A stretch of 40,771 bases of DNA, taken from positions 1 to 40,771 of the forward strand of contig JAKQJG010000316.1 in the NCBI GenBank assembly GCA_029561305.1, written 5' to 3'. Made by a program: the position numbers and the translations under genes. Below the pieces are notes generated by a model. It saw nothing but the letters and a program-made list of their open reading frames with translations, searched no databases and was not told the DNA's origin. Of the stretch, positions 25,601 through 33,100 are shown one piece after another (within the stretch, counting starts at the first letter, position 1; every line of letters starts with the position of its first letter). This DNA is from Bacteroidota bacterium (GTDB lineage Bacteria; Bacteroidota; Bacteroidia; Chitinophagales; Chitinophagaceae).

Positions 25601-26997
25601 ATCGGGAGATATACTATAAGGATGATGAGCTGGCCAAACACGGCACTGTTCATCATTTTCCGGGCAGAATGCGTTACCGTTTCATCCATTTGATCGGTAT
25701 CCAGTTTTTGCAGGCCCTTGTACTTTGTAATGTGTGTTAACTGGTGCATTACTGCTTCCACAATTATGACGGCTCCGTCTACTATTAATCCAAAGTCGAG
25801 TGCGCCAAGACTCATTAAATTGCCACTGACTCCAAAAGCATTCATCATACAAACTGCAAACAGCATGGCTAATGGAATAACGGATGCCACCAATAAACCA
25901 GCCCTGAAGTTTCCAAGAAACATCACCAGTACAAAAACAACGATCAAGGCTCCTTCGGCTAAATTCTTTTCAACCGTGCTGATGGAATTGTTAACCATTT
26001 TTGTACGGTCAAGAAATGGCTCTATCTCCACGCCCTCTGGCAGTGTCTTTTGGATTTGTGCAATGCGCTCTTTTACATTTTTTATCACAGCACTGCTGTT
26101 GGCCCCTTTCAGCATCATCACTATAGCACCCGATACTTCGCCTTCATCATTATAGCACATGGCTCCATACCTTGTGGCATATCCCATTTTTACTTCGGCC
26201 ACATCCCTGATAAAAAGTGGTGTGCTGTTGTTTTTATGAGCGATGGAAATATTTTCTATATCCTCCATATTTTTAACCAGCCCTTCGCTGCGGATATATA
26301 AAACGGTGGGACCTTTTTCAATATAAGCTCCGCCTGTATTTTGATTATTGGCTTCTATGGCCGCAAACACATCATTGATGCTGATGTTGTGAGCATTCAG
26401 TTTGTTTGGGTTGACTGCAATTTCATATTGCTTTAATTTTCCTCCAAAGCTGCTGACTTCTGCCACGCCCCGTACACCCAATAATTGCCTGCGGACAACC
26501 CAGTCTTGTATCGTTCTTAATTCTGTTGCATCAAACTTGTGTTCATATCCCTTTTTGGGTTTAACCACATACTGGTAAATCTCTCCCAAACCGGTAGTAA
26601 CAGGGCCCAGTTGTGGTGTGCCAATTCCTGGTGGTATTTGAAATTGTACCTGTTGGAGGCGCTCGGCCACCTGCTGCCGTGCCCAGTACACATCCGTAGC
26701 ATCATCAAATACAATCGTCACAAGTGACAAGCCAAATCTTGAAAAACTCCGGATCTCTTTTGTGCCGGCAATATTACTATTAGCCTGTTCAATGGGAAAT
26801 GTAACAAGGCGCTCAATATCTGTGGCACCAAATGATGGTGCAATGGTAATCACCTGCACCTGGTTATTGGTGATGTCTGGTACTGCATCAATGGGCAACC
26901 TGGTGACTTCGTAAGCACCATACCCAATAAGCCCGATGGTGAACAGACCGATGATGAGTTTATTCCTTACGGAAAACCCGATTATTTTACTTAGCAT
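22648..26997 (-). CDS. CzcA-type RND metal pump fused to TolC-like outer-membrane factor
   Basis: A 1449-aa fusion. Residues 1 to about 1040 are a complete heavy-metal RND permease: TM1 (NKLIIGLFTIGLIGYGAYEV), porter domains and 12 helices. TM4 has ALDFGLIVDGAVIIVEA with Asp401, Asp407 and Glu414, the same D-D-E triad as CzcA, which points to divalent cations (Co/Zn/Cd) more than Cu/Ag. Residues about 1041-1063 form a Lys-rich start and hydrophobic helix (KKAVSLLLFAIAVSFV) ending TQAQ, like a signal peptide. Residues about 1064-1449 are a TolC/CusC-type outer-membrane factor with two coiled-coil halves (SLERAIELAVSNNATIKNEQ, then ALLKQQKQSALSQT and NGEINYLDFVMLANQ). Related fusions occur in Bacteroidota. 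No stop or frameshift at the junction. The upstream small gene and downstream adaptor complete the operon. Confidence 0.9.
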   Translation of the reverse strand: MLSKIIGFSVRNKLIIGLFTIGLIGYGAYEVTRLPIDAVPDITNNQVQVITIAPSFGATDIERLVTFPIEQANSNIAGTKEIRSFSRFGLSLVTIVFDDATDVYWARQQVAERLQQVQFQIPPGIGTPQLGPVTTGLGEIYQYVVKPKKGYEHKFDATELRTIQDWVVRRQLLGVRGVAEVSSFGGKLKQYEIAVNPNKLNAHNISINDVFAAIEANNQNTGGAYIEKGPTVLYIRSEGLVKNMEDIENISIAHKNNSTPLFIRDVAEVKMGYATRYGAMCYNDEGEVSGAIVMMLKGANSSAVIKNVKERIAQIQKTLPEGVEIEPFLDRTKMVNNSISTVEKNLAEGALIVVFVLVMFLGNFRAGLLVASVIPLAMLFAVCMMNAFGVSGNLMSLGALDFGLIVDGAVIIVEAVMHQLTHITKYKGLQKLDTDQMDETVTHSARKMMNSAVFGQLIILIVYLPIFTLQGIEGKMFKPMAQTVAFALLGAFILSLTYIPMMSAFFLSKKTTHKKNLSDRLMQKLSTAYQKALSSVIRFPKTVLSAVLALFITSVFLLMTLGGEFIPALEEGDFAVDTRVLTGSNLNTTIESTQKAAHILKTQFPEVIKVVTKIGSGEVPTDPMPMEASDMMVILKDKKEWVSAKTFNELSSKMTSALKAVPGITVSFQYPVQMRFNELMTGARQDVVCKIFGEDLDTLASNANSLAKIIASVKGAENVYVESVTGMPQVVVEYNRPLIAQFHLSVADINKVLNTAFAGQTTGMVFEGEKRFDMTVKLESNDRKNLEDIQNLLVPTPMGTQVPLSQLADVQIKEGPNQVQREDAKRRIVVGFNVRNRDVQTIVNELQQKVDAQLKFPPGYYITYGGVFENLNEAKKRLSIAVPVSLVMIFVLLFFAFKSVKQGLLIYSAIPLSAIGGILFLALRGMPFSISAGVGFIALFGVAVLNGIVLIAEFNRLKKQGMKNTAMIVLRGTALRLRPVLMTAFVASLGFLPMALSNGAGAEVQRPLATVVIGGLLVATFLTLFVLPILYMLFEKGISVKSYNKKAVSLLLFAIAVSFVTQAQDTISLERAIELAVSNNATIKNEQAKAAYAKAMSLTATDIPKANLAAEYGQINSAYNDSRFSLTQTTALPSVYKKHRQLLNEEWKATLLSVSLKEFEIKKAVTQAFYYCLYLKEKERLLLQADTLYTGFFEKADLRLQKGESNILEKTTAETQKANNAIQLIQVQQEMYIALVELQLLLNSEKKFYPVAAVLKIAGPAGDDSSTVVNNPTMALLKQQKQSALSQTAFERSRLSPDLLLGYSNNSFTGTGADNKVYSSGHRFSSVQLGIGIPIFAGSQKAKIKASKLAEGIAENQYQLQQQLLQAQREKWLKAYEGNTAIIQYFEETGLKNADIILKTASRQFSNGEINYLDFVMLANQAIAVQSNYADAVWGLNESIIQLKFITTK

Positions 26998-27089
26998 AAT
27001 CTTGTTTTGTTAATCAATAATTTATTCAAACTGTGAATGAGCCTGAATTTTTATAGCAGCATTTTAACTGCTGCACTTTTTATACATGA

Positions 27090-27479
27090 TTAACAAACAC
27101 GGGGCGGCTGCCAAATAGAAGAAAGAAAGGCGGAGGAATATGTAAAGTTGTAATGGGCAAAAGTTTGTTTTCGCTCAATGAAATGAACTACAACGTCCTG
27201 CTTAATAACGGGTACAGGTAAATAAAATGAAATGTAAGAGCCCAATGAATTTTCAGCAGATTTAAAAGGGAGCCGCATATCCTTCTCATAATCTGCGTCT
27301 ATTTTGGTACCCTCAGCGTAATGCATACACAGAAAATCAATAAAGGAGAATTGACTGTCCAGCTTTTTGTGTTCAATAAAATGTTCAACTAATATGGGAA
27401 GTTTCAGCAACTCTTTTAACTGCGTGGAAGAAAGCAGGTAAATGGATAAAAACAATATGGAGATTCCTTTTTTCAACAA
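27090..27479 (-). CDS. small protein of the efflux operon, unknown function
   Basis: A 129-aa protein with a hydrophobic N-terminus (KKGISILFLSIYLLS) that could be a signal peptide or anchor. The next part is rich in possible metal ligands: VEHFIEHKKLD (His-x3-Glu-His) and FLCMHYAEG (Cys-x-His). It lies 92 bp upstream of the RND pump on the same strand. Small proteins of this kind precede CzcA/CusA genes in other Bacteroidota as far as I recall; role unknown, perhaps metal sensing or delivery. No ATG exists in frame near the N-terminus: the frame opens with two TTG codons (27479 and 27476) directly after a -7 box, so the start is TTG if the gene is real. Internal Met52 is too far in. Confidence 0.7.
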   Translation of the reverse strand: MLKKGISILFLSIYLLSSTQLKELLKLPILVEHFIEHKKLDSQFSFIDFLCMHYAEGTKIDADYEKDMRLPFKSAENSLGSYISFYLPVPVIKQDVVVHFIERKQTFAHYNFTYSSAFLSSIWQPPRVC

Positions 27480-27481
27480 CG

Positions 27482-27489
27482 CAAAGGTA
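27482..27489 (-). promoter_or_regulatory. -7 promoter box for the efflux operon
   Basis: Minus-strand TACCTTTG (exact TAnnTTTG) followed by CG. It ends 3 nt before the TTG start at 27479, so the predicted transcript would be leaderless or nearly so. Confidence 0.6.
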
Positions 27490-27528
27490 AATCTTATTCG
27501 TTAAGACAGGGTAAATATTATTAATACC

Positions 27529-28650
27529 TTATGTTATTGAAATTATCTCTTGCCTCTTACTGATCATTTTTCCTATAGGTGTTGCAAATTTTTCAAATGC
27601 ATTTTGCTTCAATAAATTTATAACCTCATTGGCTGATGCAGGAGAAACAGCGATCAGTAAACCGCCACTTGTTTGTGGGTCTGCCAGTACCGCTTTTTGA
27701 AAATCAGTGATGGGTCCGATCTTCTCTCCATAACTGTCCCAGTTGCGGTGTGTACCACCAGGTATGGATTTGTTATCAATATAAAATGTGAGATCGTCTG
27801 TAATGGTGGGTATATTCTCAAATACAATTTCAGCACTCAGCCCGCTGCCTTCCGCCATTTCCACCAAATGCCCCAGCAGGGCAAAGCCGGTTACATCCGT
27901 CATCGCATTCACTCCTTTTATTTTCCCCAGCTGTTCACCAATTTTATTCAGCTGCATCATTTGCTTTGCCGCCATGCCTTTATGTTCTTCCTTTAAGAGG
28001 CCCTTTTTTTCTGCGGTTGTTAAAATACCAACGCCCAATGGTTTGGTTAAAAACAACCAATCACCATCCTGCGCTTTATTATTTTGTTTGATATCTTCAA
28101 TAGCAACAAAACCATTTACTGCTAAGCCAAAGATGGGTTCAGGTGAATCAATGCTATGCCCGCCTGCCAGGGGAATACCTGCTTCTTTGCAGATGCTGCG
28201 GCTGCCTTCAATTACTTTTTGGGCAACAGCCGGTGGCAATACATTAATGGGCCAGCCTAAGATAGCTATGGCAAGGGCAGGTTTTCCGCCCATCGCATAC
28301 ACATCACTGATAGCATTGGCCGAAGCGATCCTTCCAAACTCATAAGGATCATCAACAATAGGCATAAAAAAATCGGTGGTGGAAATCAACGCTGTGCCAT
28401 TACCAATATCATACACGGCCGCATCATCTTTGCTGTGATTGCCTACGATCAGTTTATCATTGTCGGGCATCGCAAAATTGCTGGCGAGTATTTCATCCAG
28501 CACTTTGGGTGAAATTTTGCAGCCACAACCGGCACCGTGAGAATATTTTGTAAGCTGAACCGCCCCCTCTAAATCTCCCCCAAAAGGGGAGACCTTAGAG
28601 CTTTCGATTGCAATTTTTTGTTCTTTGTTTATAGAAAATTTTTCATCCAT
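27529..28650 (-). CDS. selD: selenide, water dikinase (selenophosphate synthetase)
   Basis: Makes selenophosphate from selenide and ATP. From the ATG at 28650 the product is 373 aa. The active-site signature [11 protein letters not shown] (Cys42 as catalytic Cys, Lys45) is intact and is a Cys, not selenocysteine, form. Other PurM-like motifs: [19 protein letters not shown] and the [13 protein letters not shown] loop. Residues 19-30 ([12 protein letters not shown]) before the signature come from a palindromic repeat (28567-28600), absent from typical SelD. A longer frame upstream to 28737 overlaps the previous gene and is not supported. The start is 1 bp after that gene's stop, implying coupling. 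SelU upstream uses the product; no selA/selB/selC is present, so the local role is tRNA selenation. Confidence 0.95.
   Translation of the reverse strand: MDEKFSINKEQKIAIESSKVSPFGGDLEGAVQLTKYSHGAGCGCKISPKVLDEILASNFAMPDNDKLIVGNHSKDDAAVYDIGNGTALISTTDFFMPIVDDPYEFGRIASANAISDVYAMGGKPALAIAILGWPINVLPPAVAQKVIEGSRSICKEAGIPLAGGHSIDSPEPIFGLAVNGFVAIEDIKQNNKAQDGDWLFLTKPLGVGILTTAEKKGLLKEEHKGMAAKQMMQLNKIGEQLGKIKGVNAMTDVTGFALLGHLVEMAEGSGLSAEIVFENIPTITDDLTFYIDNKSIPGGTHRNWDSYGEKIGPITDFQKAVLADPQTSGGLLIAVSPASANEVINLLKQNAFEKFATPIGKMISKRQEIISIT
28567..28600. repeat. interrupted palindrome inside selD
   Basis: CTCTAA-2-CTCCCC-5-GGGGAG-3-TTAGAG, arms perfectly complementary. It lies in the N-terminal coding part of selD and is read in frame as [12 protein letters not shown]. 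The same CTCTAAATCTCCCC-type word is, as I recall, an abundant intergenic repeat in this phylum. Confidence 0.7.
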
Positions 28651-28651
28651 G

Positions 28652-30004
28652 TTATTCTTTTTTCCTTCTTCGCAGCACAATCGCTGCATTGGTATTGAGA
28701 TCGGCACTAAAGCGTACATCATACCTTTTTTCGCCATCGTTTACTATCAGCAGTCCGGTATTGGGAGGTATTTCACCCAGGCTTTCTGCATACATCACCA
28801 ACTTTACTGAGTCCATATTAGGTGTGATGTAAACTGTTTTGGTATTGGCTTTTGTGCTAAGACCGGCTTTGGAGAATATAACATTTCCATTCATGATAAC
28901 TGTTACGGTATCGCCGTCTACATCACCATTATCATATAGGGTGAGCACCAGGCTGTCGTTTTCAAAATAAAATGACTGGTCCGATTTAGTAAAACGTTTA
29001 TCCAGTTCCGCAGCGCCGCCAGCTACTGATGGTGCTACATACGCCACTGGTGGTGGAGTGGGTTTGGGTGGTGGAGGTTTTACAGCCACGGGTTCAGGCT
29101 TTTTTTCTGGTGCTGGTTTAACTGTTACAGGCTCATCATCCGGATCTCTTTTTTGCGGCTCTTTTCGTTCTGGTTTAGGCTTGGGCGTTACAGCGGCCAC
29201 TACTGGTTCCGGCTTGGCTGCAACGGGCTTTGGTTTCATTGACGATTTTGCCAGCAGGTTCATTTGCGCCTTTTTCGGCCTTGCTATTGGCATCACTTTA
29301 ATTTGCATGGGCCATGGCTTTGTATTAGCAGGCAATAATGTTGCGGTAGTTTTGCCAATGGAAGGTATTACAAGGTCAGGCACCGCCTCAGGTTCTTTTT
29401 CTACAACAGGCGGTGCCGGTTTTATTGCCGGCGCTGGCTGTGTTACTACAGCTATTGTTGTTTCATCTGGTACCGATGGCCTGTCCTTAAACGACAGCTT
29501 AGCACTGAGCTTTAGTGTATCCAGGCTTTTGAATAATTCAGATTTTTTAAAATCATTTTTTCGTTTAAGCACCACCGTTCCTTTGGCAGGTATGTACCGC
29601 CTGGTTTTATTGGTGTTCCATTCACCTTCCAGTATCATTTCTTTTTCGGTTACCGTTAACTGAACGGTCATGGTTTTTTTAACACGGCTGGAGGGGTTGA
29701 TAGAAAACTGGTGGTCAATAAACCCTTCGTCTTCCATTATATACTTATTTCCTTTCTTGTCAATGGTAATATCCTGCACACCCGCTTCATCCTTCCCGTT
29801 TGCATGGAACACTATTCTCGAATAACCTTTTAGTTTCCCTTTTTCTTCACTTACTGCAATTTCGTAGGGCAGGTGAATCAGCTCGCCTGCGCTGTCTGTC
29901 ATTAGCAATTCTCCGTTCCACATACCTGTTATATCTTCCTGCTGTGCAAAAATTGCCAGGCCATGCCAGCAAAAGAACAGTAATAAGAAAGTAATTTTTT
30001 TCAT
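28652..30004 (-). CDS. secreted proline-rich protein, unknown function
   Basis: A 450-aa exported protein with signal peptide [19 protein letters not shown] (cleavage near AQQ). Residues about 25-150 are beta-rich and lipocalin-like ([34 protein letters not shown]). A disordered Lys/Pro/Glu-rich linker follows (about 195-340; many PKPEP/KPVA words). The last 110 residues form a separate domain with [12 protein letters not shown], a Ca-binding-like Asp/Gly loop, and [20 protein letters not shown], a C-terminal module that I recall in other Chitinophagaceae exported proteins. It has no T9SS tail. Packed 9 bp after selU and 1 bp before selD, so it is in their operon. No known selenium protein matches it. 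Confidence 0.8.
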   Translation of the reverse strand: MKKITFLLLFFCWHGLAIFAQQEDITGMWNGELLMTDSAGELIHLPYEIAVSEEKGKLKGYSRIVFHANGKDEAGVQDITIDKKGNKYIMEDEGFIDHQFSINPSSRVKKTMTVQLTVTEKEMILEGEWNTNKTRRYIPAKGTVVLKRKNDFKKSELFKSLDTLKLSAKLSFKDRPSVPDETTIAVVTQPAPAIKPAPPVVEKEPEAVPDLVIPSIGKTTATLLPANTKPWPMQIKVMPIARPKKAQMNLLAKSSMKPKPVAAKPEPVVAAVTPKPKPERKEPQKRDPDDEPVTVKPAPEKKPEPVAVKPPPPKPTPPPVAYVAPSVAGGAAELDKRFTKSDQSFYFENDSLVLTLYDNGDVDGDTVTVIMNGNVIFSKAGLSTKANTKTVYITPNMDSVKLVMYAESLGEIPPNTGLLIVNDGEKRYDVRFSADLNTNAAIVLRRRKKE

Positions 30005-30013
30005 TGCGGTTGT

Positions 30014-31168
30014 TTATTCCGTTTCAGTAATGCTTTCCTCCACATTGCTGTCATTGAGCAACAGGCCGGTATTTTCTTTTGCATTTACTTTTTCGGCTGA
30101 TATTTTCTTTATTAGTTCTACGGGGGATTCCCTGTTATAAAGCCCTTTTTCGTACCACTTGTCGTAATATTTCAGCAAGATGCGGAAACATTCTTTATGA
30201 TTGTCTTCCAGCAAAAAATTTACCGCATTTTTTGCTTCCAGCCCGCCCAGTCTTTTTTGTATGCGGATAATAGCGTTGACCAGTTTTTCCTTCCCTGCTT
30301 TTCCATACTCAACGGTAAGGTAATTTAATCTCTCTTCAAATGGGATGTCGAGAAATAAAATGTTGCTGTTCCTCATTTGTTTCCAAAAAGCATCGGGTAT
30401 TTTCAGATCTCCGATACGCTGGCTTTCATCTTCTATAAATGCTCGCTGGAGTACCTGGCCTGCCGTTACCTGGTGGCCTGCTATTTCATACAATTTTTCA
30501 GCCAGTAAATTTTCAAACATCTCCTGGGTTGGCTGTGCATTTTGTCCGATAGCACCAAAAGCTGATCCTTTGTGATTTGCCATTGCTTCCAGGTCAACTA
30601 CCGGAAGACCTGCCTCCTGCAACTGGTGCAGCACGATGGTTTTTCCAGAGCCGGTATAGCCACCCAATACAGTTAATGGTTGTGGTTTTTCAAACTGGCC
30701 TCTAACCCATTTCCGGTAAGCCTTATATCCGCCAATCAAGGTATACACTTTAAACCCATACAGATCAAGCAGCCAGGCAATACCTGCACTACGCATACCA
30801 CCCCGCCAGCAGTGAACCAGAACGTTTCTTGTTTCTTGTTTCTTGTTTGCTGTTTCTCGTTGGGAGCCTGCTGATTTACCTGGTGCTTTATCATTTAACG
30901 AGAAACAAGAAACATTGTCTTCTACGGCTTCTACGATGGCTTTCATCTTTACGCCAAAGTAATCAAGACCGATCTTGATGGCGGGTTGTTTGCCTTGTTG
31001 TTTGTATGCTGTGCCTACTACGGCTCTTTCGTCGTTGGTAAACAACGGCAGGTTGTAAGCCCCAGGGATATGTGCATGATCGTACTCACCCGGACTGCGT
31101 ACATCAAATACCGGGTTGGTTTGTACCAACTGTAAAAATTCTTCTATGGTAAGTTTTTGTATTGCCAC
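30014..31168 (-). CDS. selU: tRNA 2-selenouridine synthase (SelU/MnmH)
   Basis: Replaces the sulfur of 2-thiouridine at the tRNA wobble position by selenium, using selenophosphate from SelD. Start taken as GTG at 31168 (product 384 aa), just after the rho terminator; a GTG at 31204 would lie in its stem. N-terminal rhodanese domain: FDVRSPGEYDHAHIPGAYNL, with the active-site Cys120 in CWRGGMRSAG. A P-loop domain follows with GGYTGSGKT at 169-177 and VVDLEAMANHKGSAFG. Residues about 86-115, just before the rhodanese Cys strand, are an extra stretch (NDKAPGKSAGSQRETANK) encoded by the repeat at 30824-30914 and missing from E. coli SelU. Forms an operon with the 28652-30004 gene and selD. Confidence 0.95.
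   Translation of the reverse strand: MAIQKLTIEEFLQLVQTNPVFDVRSPGEYDHAHIPGAYNLPLFTNDERAVVGTAYKQQGKQPAIKIGLDYFGVKMKAIVEAVEDNVSCFSLNDKAPGKSAGSQRETANKKQETRNVLVHCWRGGMRSAGIAWLLDLYGFKVYTLIGGYKAYRKWVRGQFEKPQPLTVLGGYTGSGKTIVLHQLQEAGLPVVDLEAMANHKGSAFGAIGQNAQPTQEMFENLLAEKLYEIAGHQVTAGQVLQRAFIEDESQRIGDLKIPDAFWKQMRNSNILFLDIPFEERLNYLTVEYGKAGKEKLVNAIIRIQKRLGGLEAKNAVNFLLEDNHKECFRILLKYYDKWYEKGLYNRESPVELIKKISAEKVNAKENTGLLLNDSNVEESITETE
30824..30914. repeat. heptamer and inverted-repeat element inside selU
   Basis: Three tandem GTTTCTT heptamers (30824-30844), followed by an 18-bp arm (30844-30861) that pairs with 30897-30914 at 16 of 18 positions (right arm starts AACGAGAAACAAG); loop 35 nt. Together it accounts for about 30 in-frame codons that look like an insertion in SelU. 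Confidence 0.7.
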
Positions 31169-31190
31169 TTTTGAAACGATAAAAATACAA

Positions 31191-31223
31191 AAAGAAAAAG
31201 CCACCGGATCAATCAGTGGCTTT
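31191..31223 (-). terminator. Rho-independent terminator between rho and selU
   Basis: Minus strand: AAAGCCAC / GTGGCTTT (8 bp), 11-nt loop, then TTTTTCTTTTTG. It lies 20 nt after the rho stop and before the selU GTG. Confidence 0.75.
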
Positions 31224-31243
31224 CAATAATAAAGATTCATCTT

Positions 31244-32893
31244 TTATCCGTTCATGCTCGTCAGGAATTCCATATTGTCTTTAGTGCCTTTCATATTTTT
31301 CAGCAAAAGAGAAATAGCTTCTTCTGTATTCATATCTGCCATATGCTTACGGAGAACCCACATACGCTGGGCAACATCCCTATCCAGCAACAGGTCGTCC
31401 CGGCGTGTGCTGGATGATACAATATCAATGGCAGGATAGATACGGCGGTTGCTCAGTTTCCTGTCTAGCTGCAATTCCATATTACCAGTTCCTTTAAATT
31501 CTTCAAAGATCACTTCATCCATTTTACTGCCGGTATCCACCAATGCTGTAGCGATGATGGTAAGTGAACCGCCAAATTCTATTTTACGTGCTGCACCAAA
31601 AAATTGTTTTGGCTTTTGCATGGCATTTGCTTCCACACCACCGCTCAATACCTTACCGCTGCTTGGCGCCACCGTGTTATGTGCCCTTGCAAGCCTTGTA
31701 ATACTGTCCAGCAGGATCACCACATCGTGCCCGCATTCTACCAGTCGTTTTGCCTTTTGCAATGCAATGGTGCTTACTTTTACATGCTTCTCAGCTGGTT
31801 CATCAAAGGTAGAGGCAATTACTTCTGCCTTTACACTGCGTTCCATATCGGTAACCTCTTCCGGTCTTTCATCCACCAGTACGATCATCAGGTAACATTC
31901 CGGGTGATTTTCCGCTATAGCATTGGCCAGTTCTTTCAATAACATCGTTTTACCCGTTTTTGGCTGGGCAACGATCAATCCACGCTGGCCTTTACCAATG
32001 GGAGTAAACAGGTCCATGATCCTGGTACTGAAATTATTTGATGATGTTACCAGGTTTAATTTTTCAAAAGGAAATAACGGTGTCAGGTAGTCGAAGGGAA
32101 CCCTGTCTCTTACTTCTTCCGGTTTTTTACCATTAATGGTATCCACTTTCAGCAGTGCAAAATATTTCTCTCCTTCTTTTGGCGGACGAACAGAACCATA
32201 CACAGTATCACCTGTTTTTAAACCAAATAATTTTATTTGTGAAGGAGAAACATAAATATCATCGGGTGATGAAAGATAATTGTAATCACTGCTTCTTAAA
32301 AAGCCATACCCATCGGGCATCATTTCCAGCACACCTTCGCCCAAAATAATACCATCAAATTCTATATTGAAAACATTGGGATCATGGTGCTTACGTGGAC
32401 TTTTATTTTGAAACAACGGTGCTGACTGCTGGGGCTGTTCTGCCTCTGCCAGCATTTCTGCCAGTTCGGGTTGTGCCTTGATATCCATTTCGTCTTCTTC
32501 CTGCAATAATGAGGCTATCGCCGCAGGAATGGTGCTTTGTTCGCTGGTGATCGGTTTCAGATCTTCCTCTTCATCCATATCATCTTCTTCGGCAGCTTCT
32601 GCTTTCTTAACCGGCTTTTTCTTTTCTGCAATGGGCTCCGCTTTTTTTGATGCAGCTTTTGCTGCTGGCTTTTCAGCTGCTTCTTCCGAAGATTTGCCCG
32701 CTGGTTTTACAAGGCGTTTGCGCTTGGGTTTCTCATCTTTTCCATTATCAGCGCCAGCTACAGCCTGTTTGTCTAATATCTTAAACACCAGGTCTTGTTT
32801 TTCTAATTTCTTGTAATTGGCAATGGCAAGTTGTTCTGCTATATCATGCAGTTCAGGAACGAGCATGTCGTTCAGTTGTAGTATATCGTACAT
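31244..32893 (-). CDS. rho: transcription termination factor Rho
   Basis: Hexameric RNA helicase that ends transcription. The 549-aa protein is longer than E. coli Rho (419 aa) because of an inserted Lys/Ala/Glu-rich segment (about 50-165) between the N-terminal Rho_N helices ([20 protein letters not shown]) and the RNA-binding OB fold ([20 protein letters not shown]), a usual Bacteroidota feature. Motor: Walker [10 protein letters not shown] at 308-316, Walker [18 protein letters not shown]-loop and R-loop segments ([12 protein letters not shown]) present. ATG start; 207 bp upstream hold a weak hairpin (32900-32918, TTGAAAA / TTTTCAA) and no exact -7 box. Terminator follows at 31191. Confidence 0.97.
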   Translation of the reverse strand: MYDILQLNDMLVPELHDIAEQLAIANYKKLEKQDLVFKILDKQAVAGADNGKDEKPKRKRLVKPAGKSSEEAAEKPAAKAASKKAEPIAEKKKPVKKAEAAEEDDMDEEEDLKPITSEQSTIPAAIASLLQEEDEMDIKAQPELAEMLAEAEQPQQSAPLFQNKSPRKHHDPNVFNIEFDGIILGEGVLEMMPDGYGFLRSSDYNYLSSPDDIYVSPSQIKLFGLKTGDTVYGSVRPPKEGEKYFALLKVDTINGKKPEEVRDRVPFDYLTPLFPFEKLNLVTSSNNFSTRIMDLFTPIGKGQRGLIVAQPKTGKTMLLKELANAIAENHPECYLMIVLVDERPEEVTDMERSVKAEVIASTFDEPAEKHVKVSTIALQKAKRLVECGHDVVILLDSITRLARAHNTVAPSSGKVLSGGVEANAMQKPKQFFGAARKIEFGGSLTIIATALVDTGSKMDEVIFEEFKGTGNMELQLDRKLSNRRIYPAIDIVSSSTRRDDLLLDRDVAQRMWVLRKHMADMNTEEAISLLLKNMKGTKDNMEFLTSMNG

Positions 32894-33100
32894 AAAAAAT
32901 TGAAAATGAATTTTTCAAAAAAATCGATCTAAAAACTTGAAAATGTGATTGGAAATTTATGTTGACTGGATTGGTTCGCCTGACGTACTGGATAATGGGA
33001 AAGGCTTATCAGCAATGATTCCGGCACAATATTACGGGCTTTTTAGGGAAAACGAAAAAAATTTTAAAGTAACCTGCTGCACACTTTATATTTTTCTTAC

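Noticed and set aside
25718-26155. 145-aa plus-strand frame opposite the RND gene
   Set aside because: Antisense to conserved RND coding sequence; no recognisable domain.
27058-27085. possible terminator after the small efflux gene (GCAGCA-7-TGCTGC)
   Set aside because: On the minus strand the 6-bp stem is followed by TATAAAAATTC, not a T-run, and it would cut the operon.
26990-27100. assembly artefact as cause of the RND-OMF fusion
   Set aside because: The fusion joint is at about 23.8 kb in one open frame with consistent codon use; nothing at the gene's borders suggests misassembly.
28651-28737. 29-aa longer N-terminus for SelD
   Set aside because: Overlaps the upstream gene's coding sequence; the extra residues look unlike SelD and the ATG at 28650 has tight coupling.
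29058-29663. 201-aa Gly/Ser/Thr-rich plus-strand frame
   Set aside because: It is the antisense image of the proline/lysine-rich linker in the gene at 28652-30004; its low complexity kept it open.
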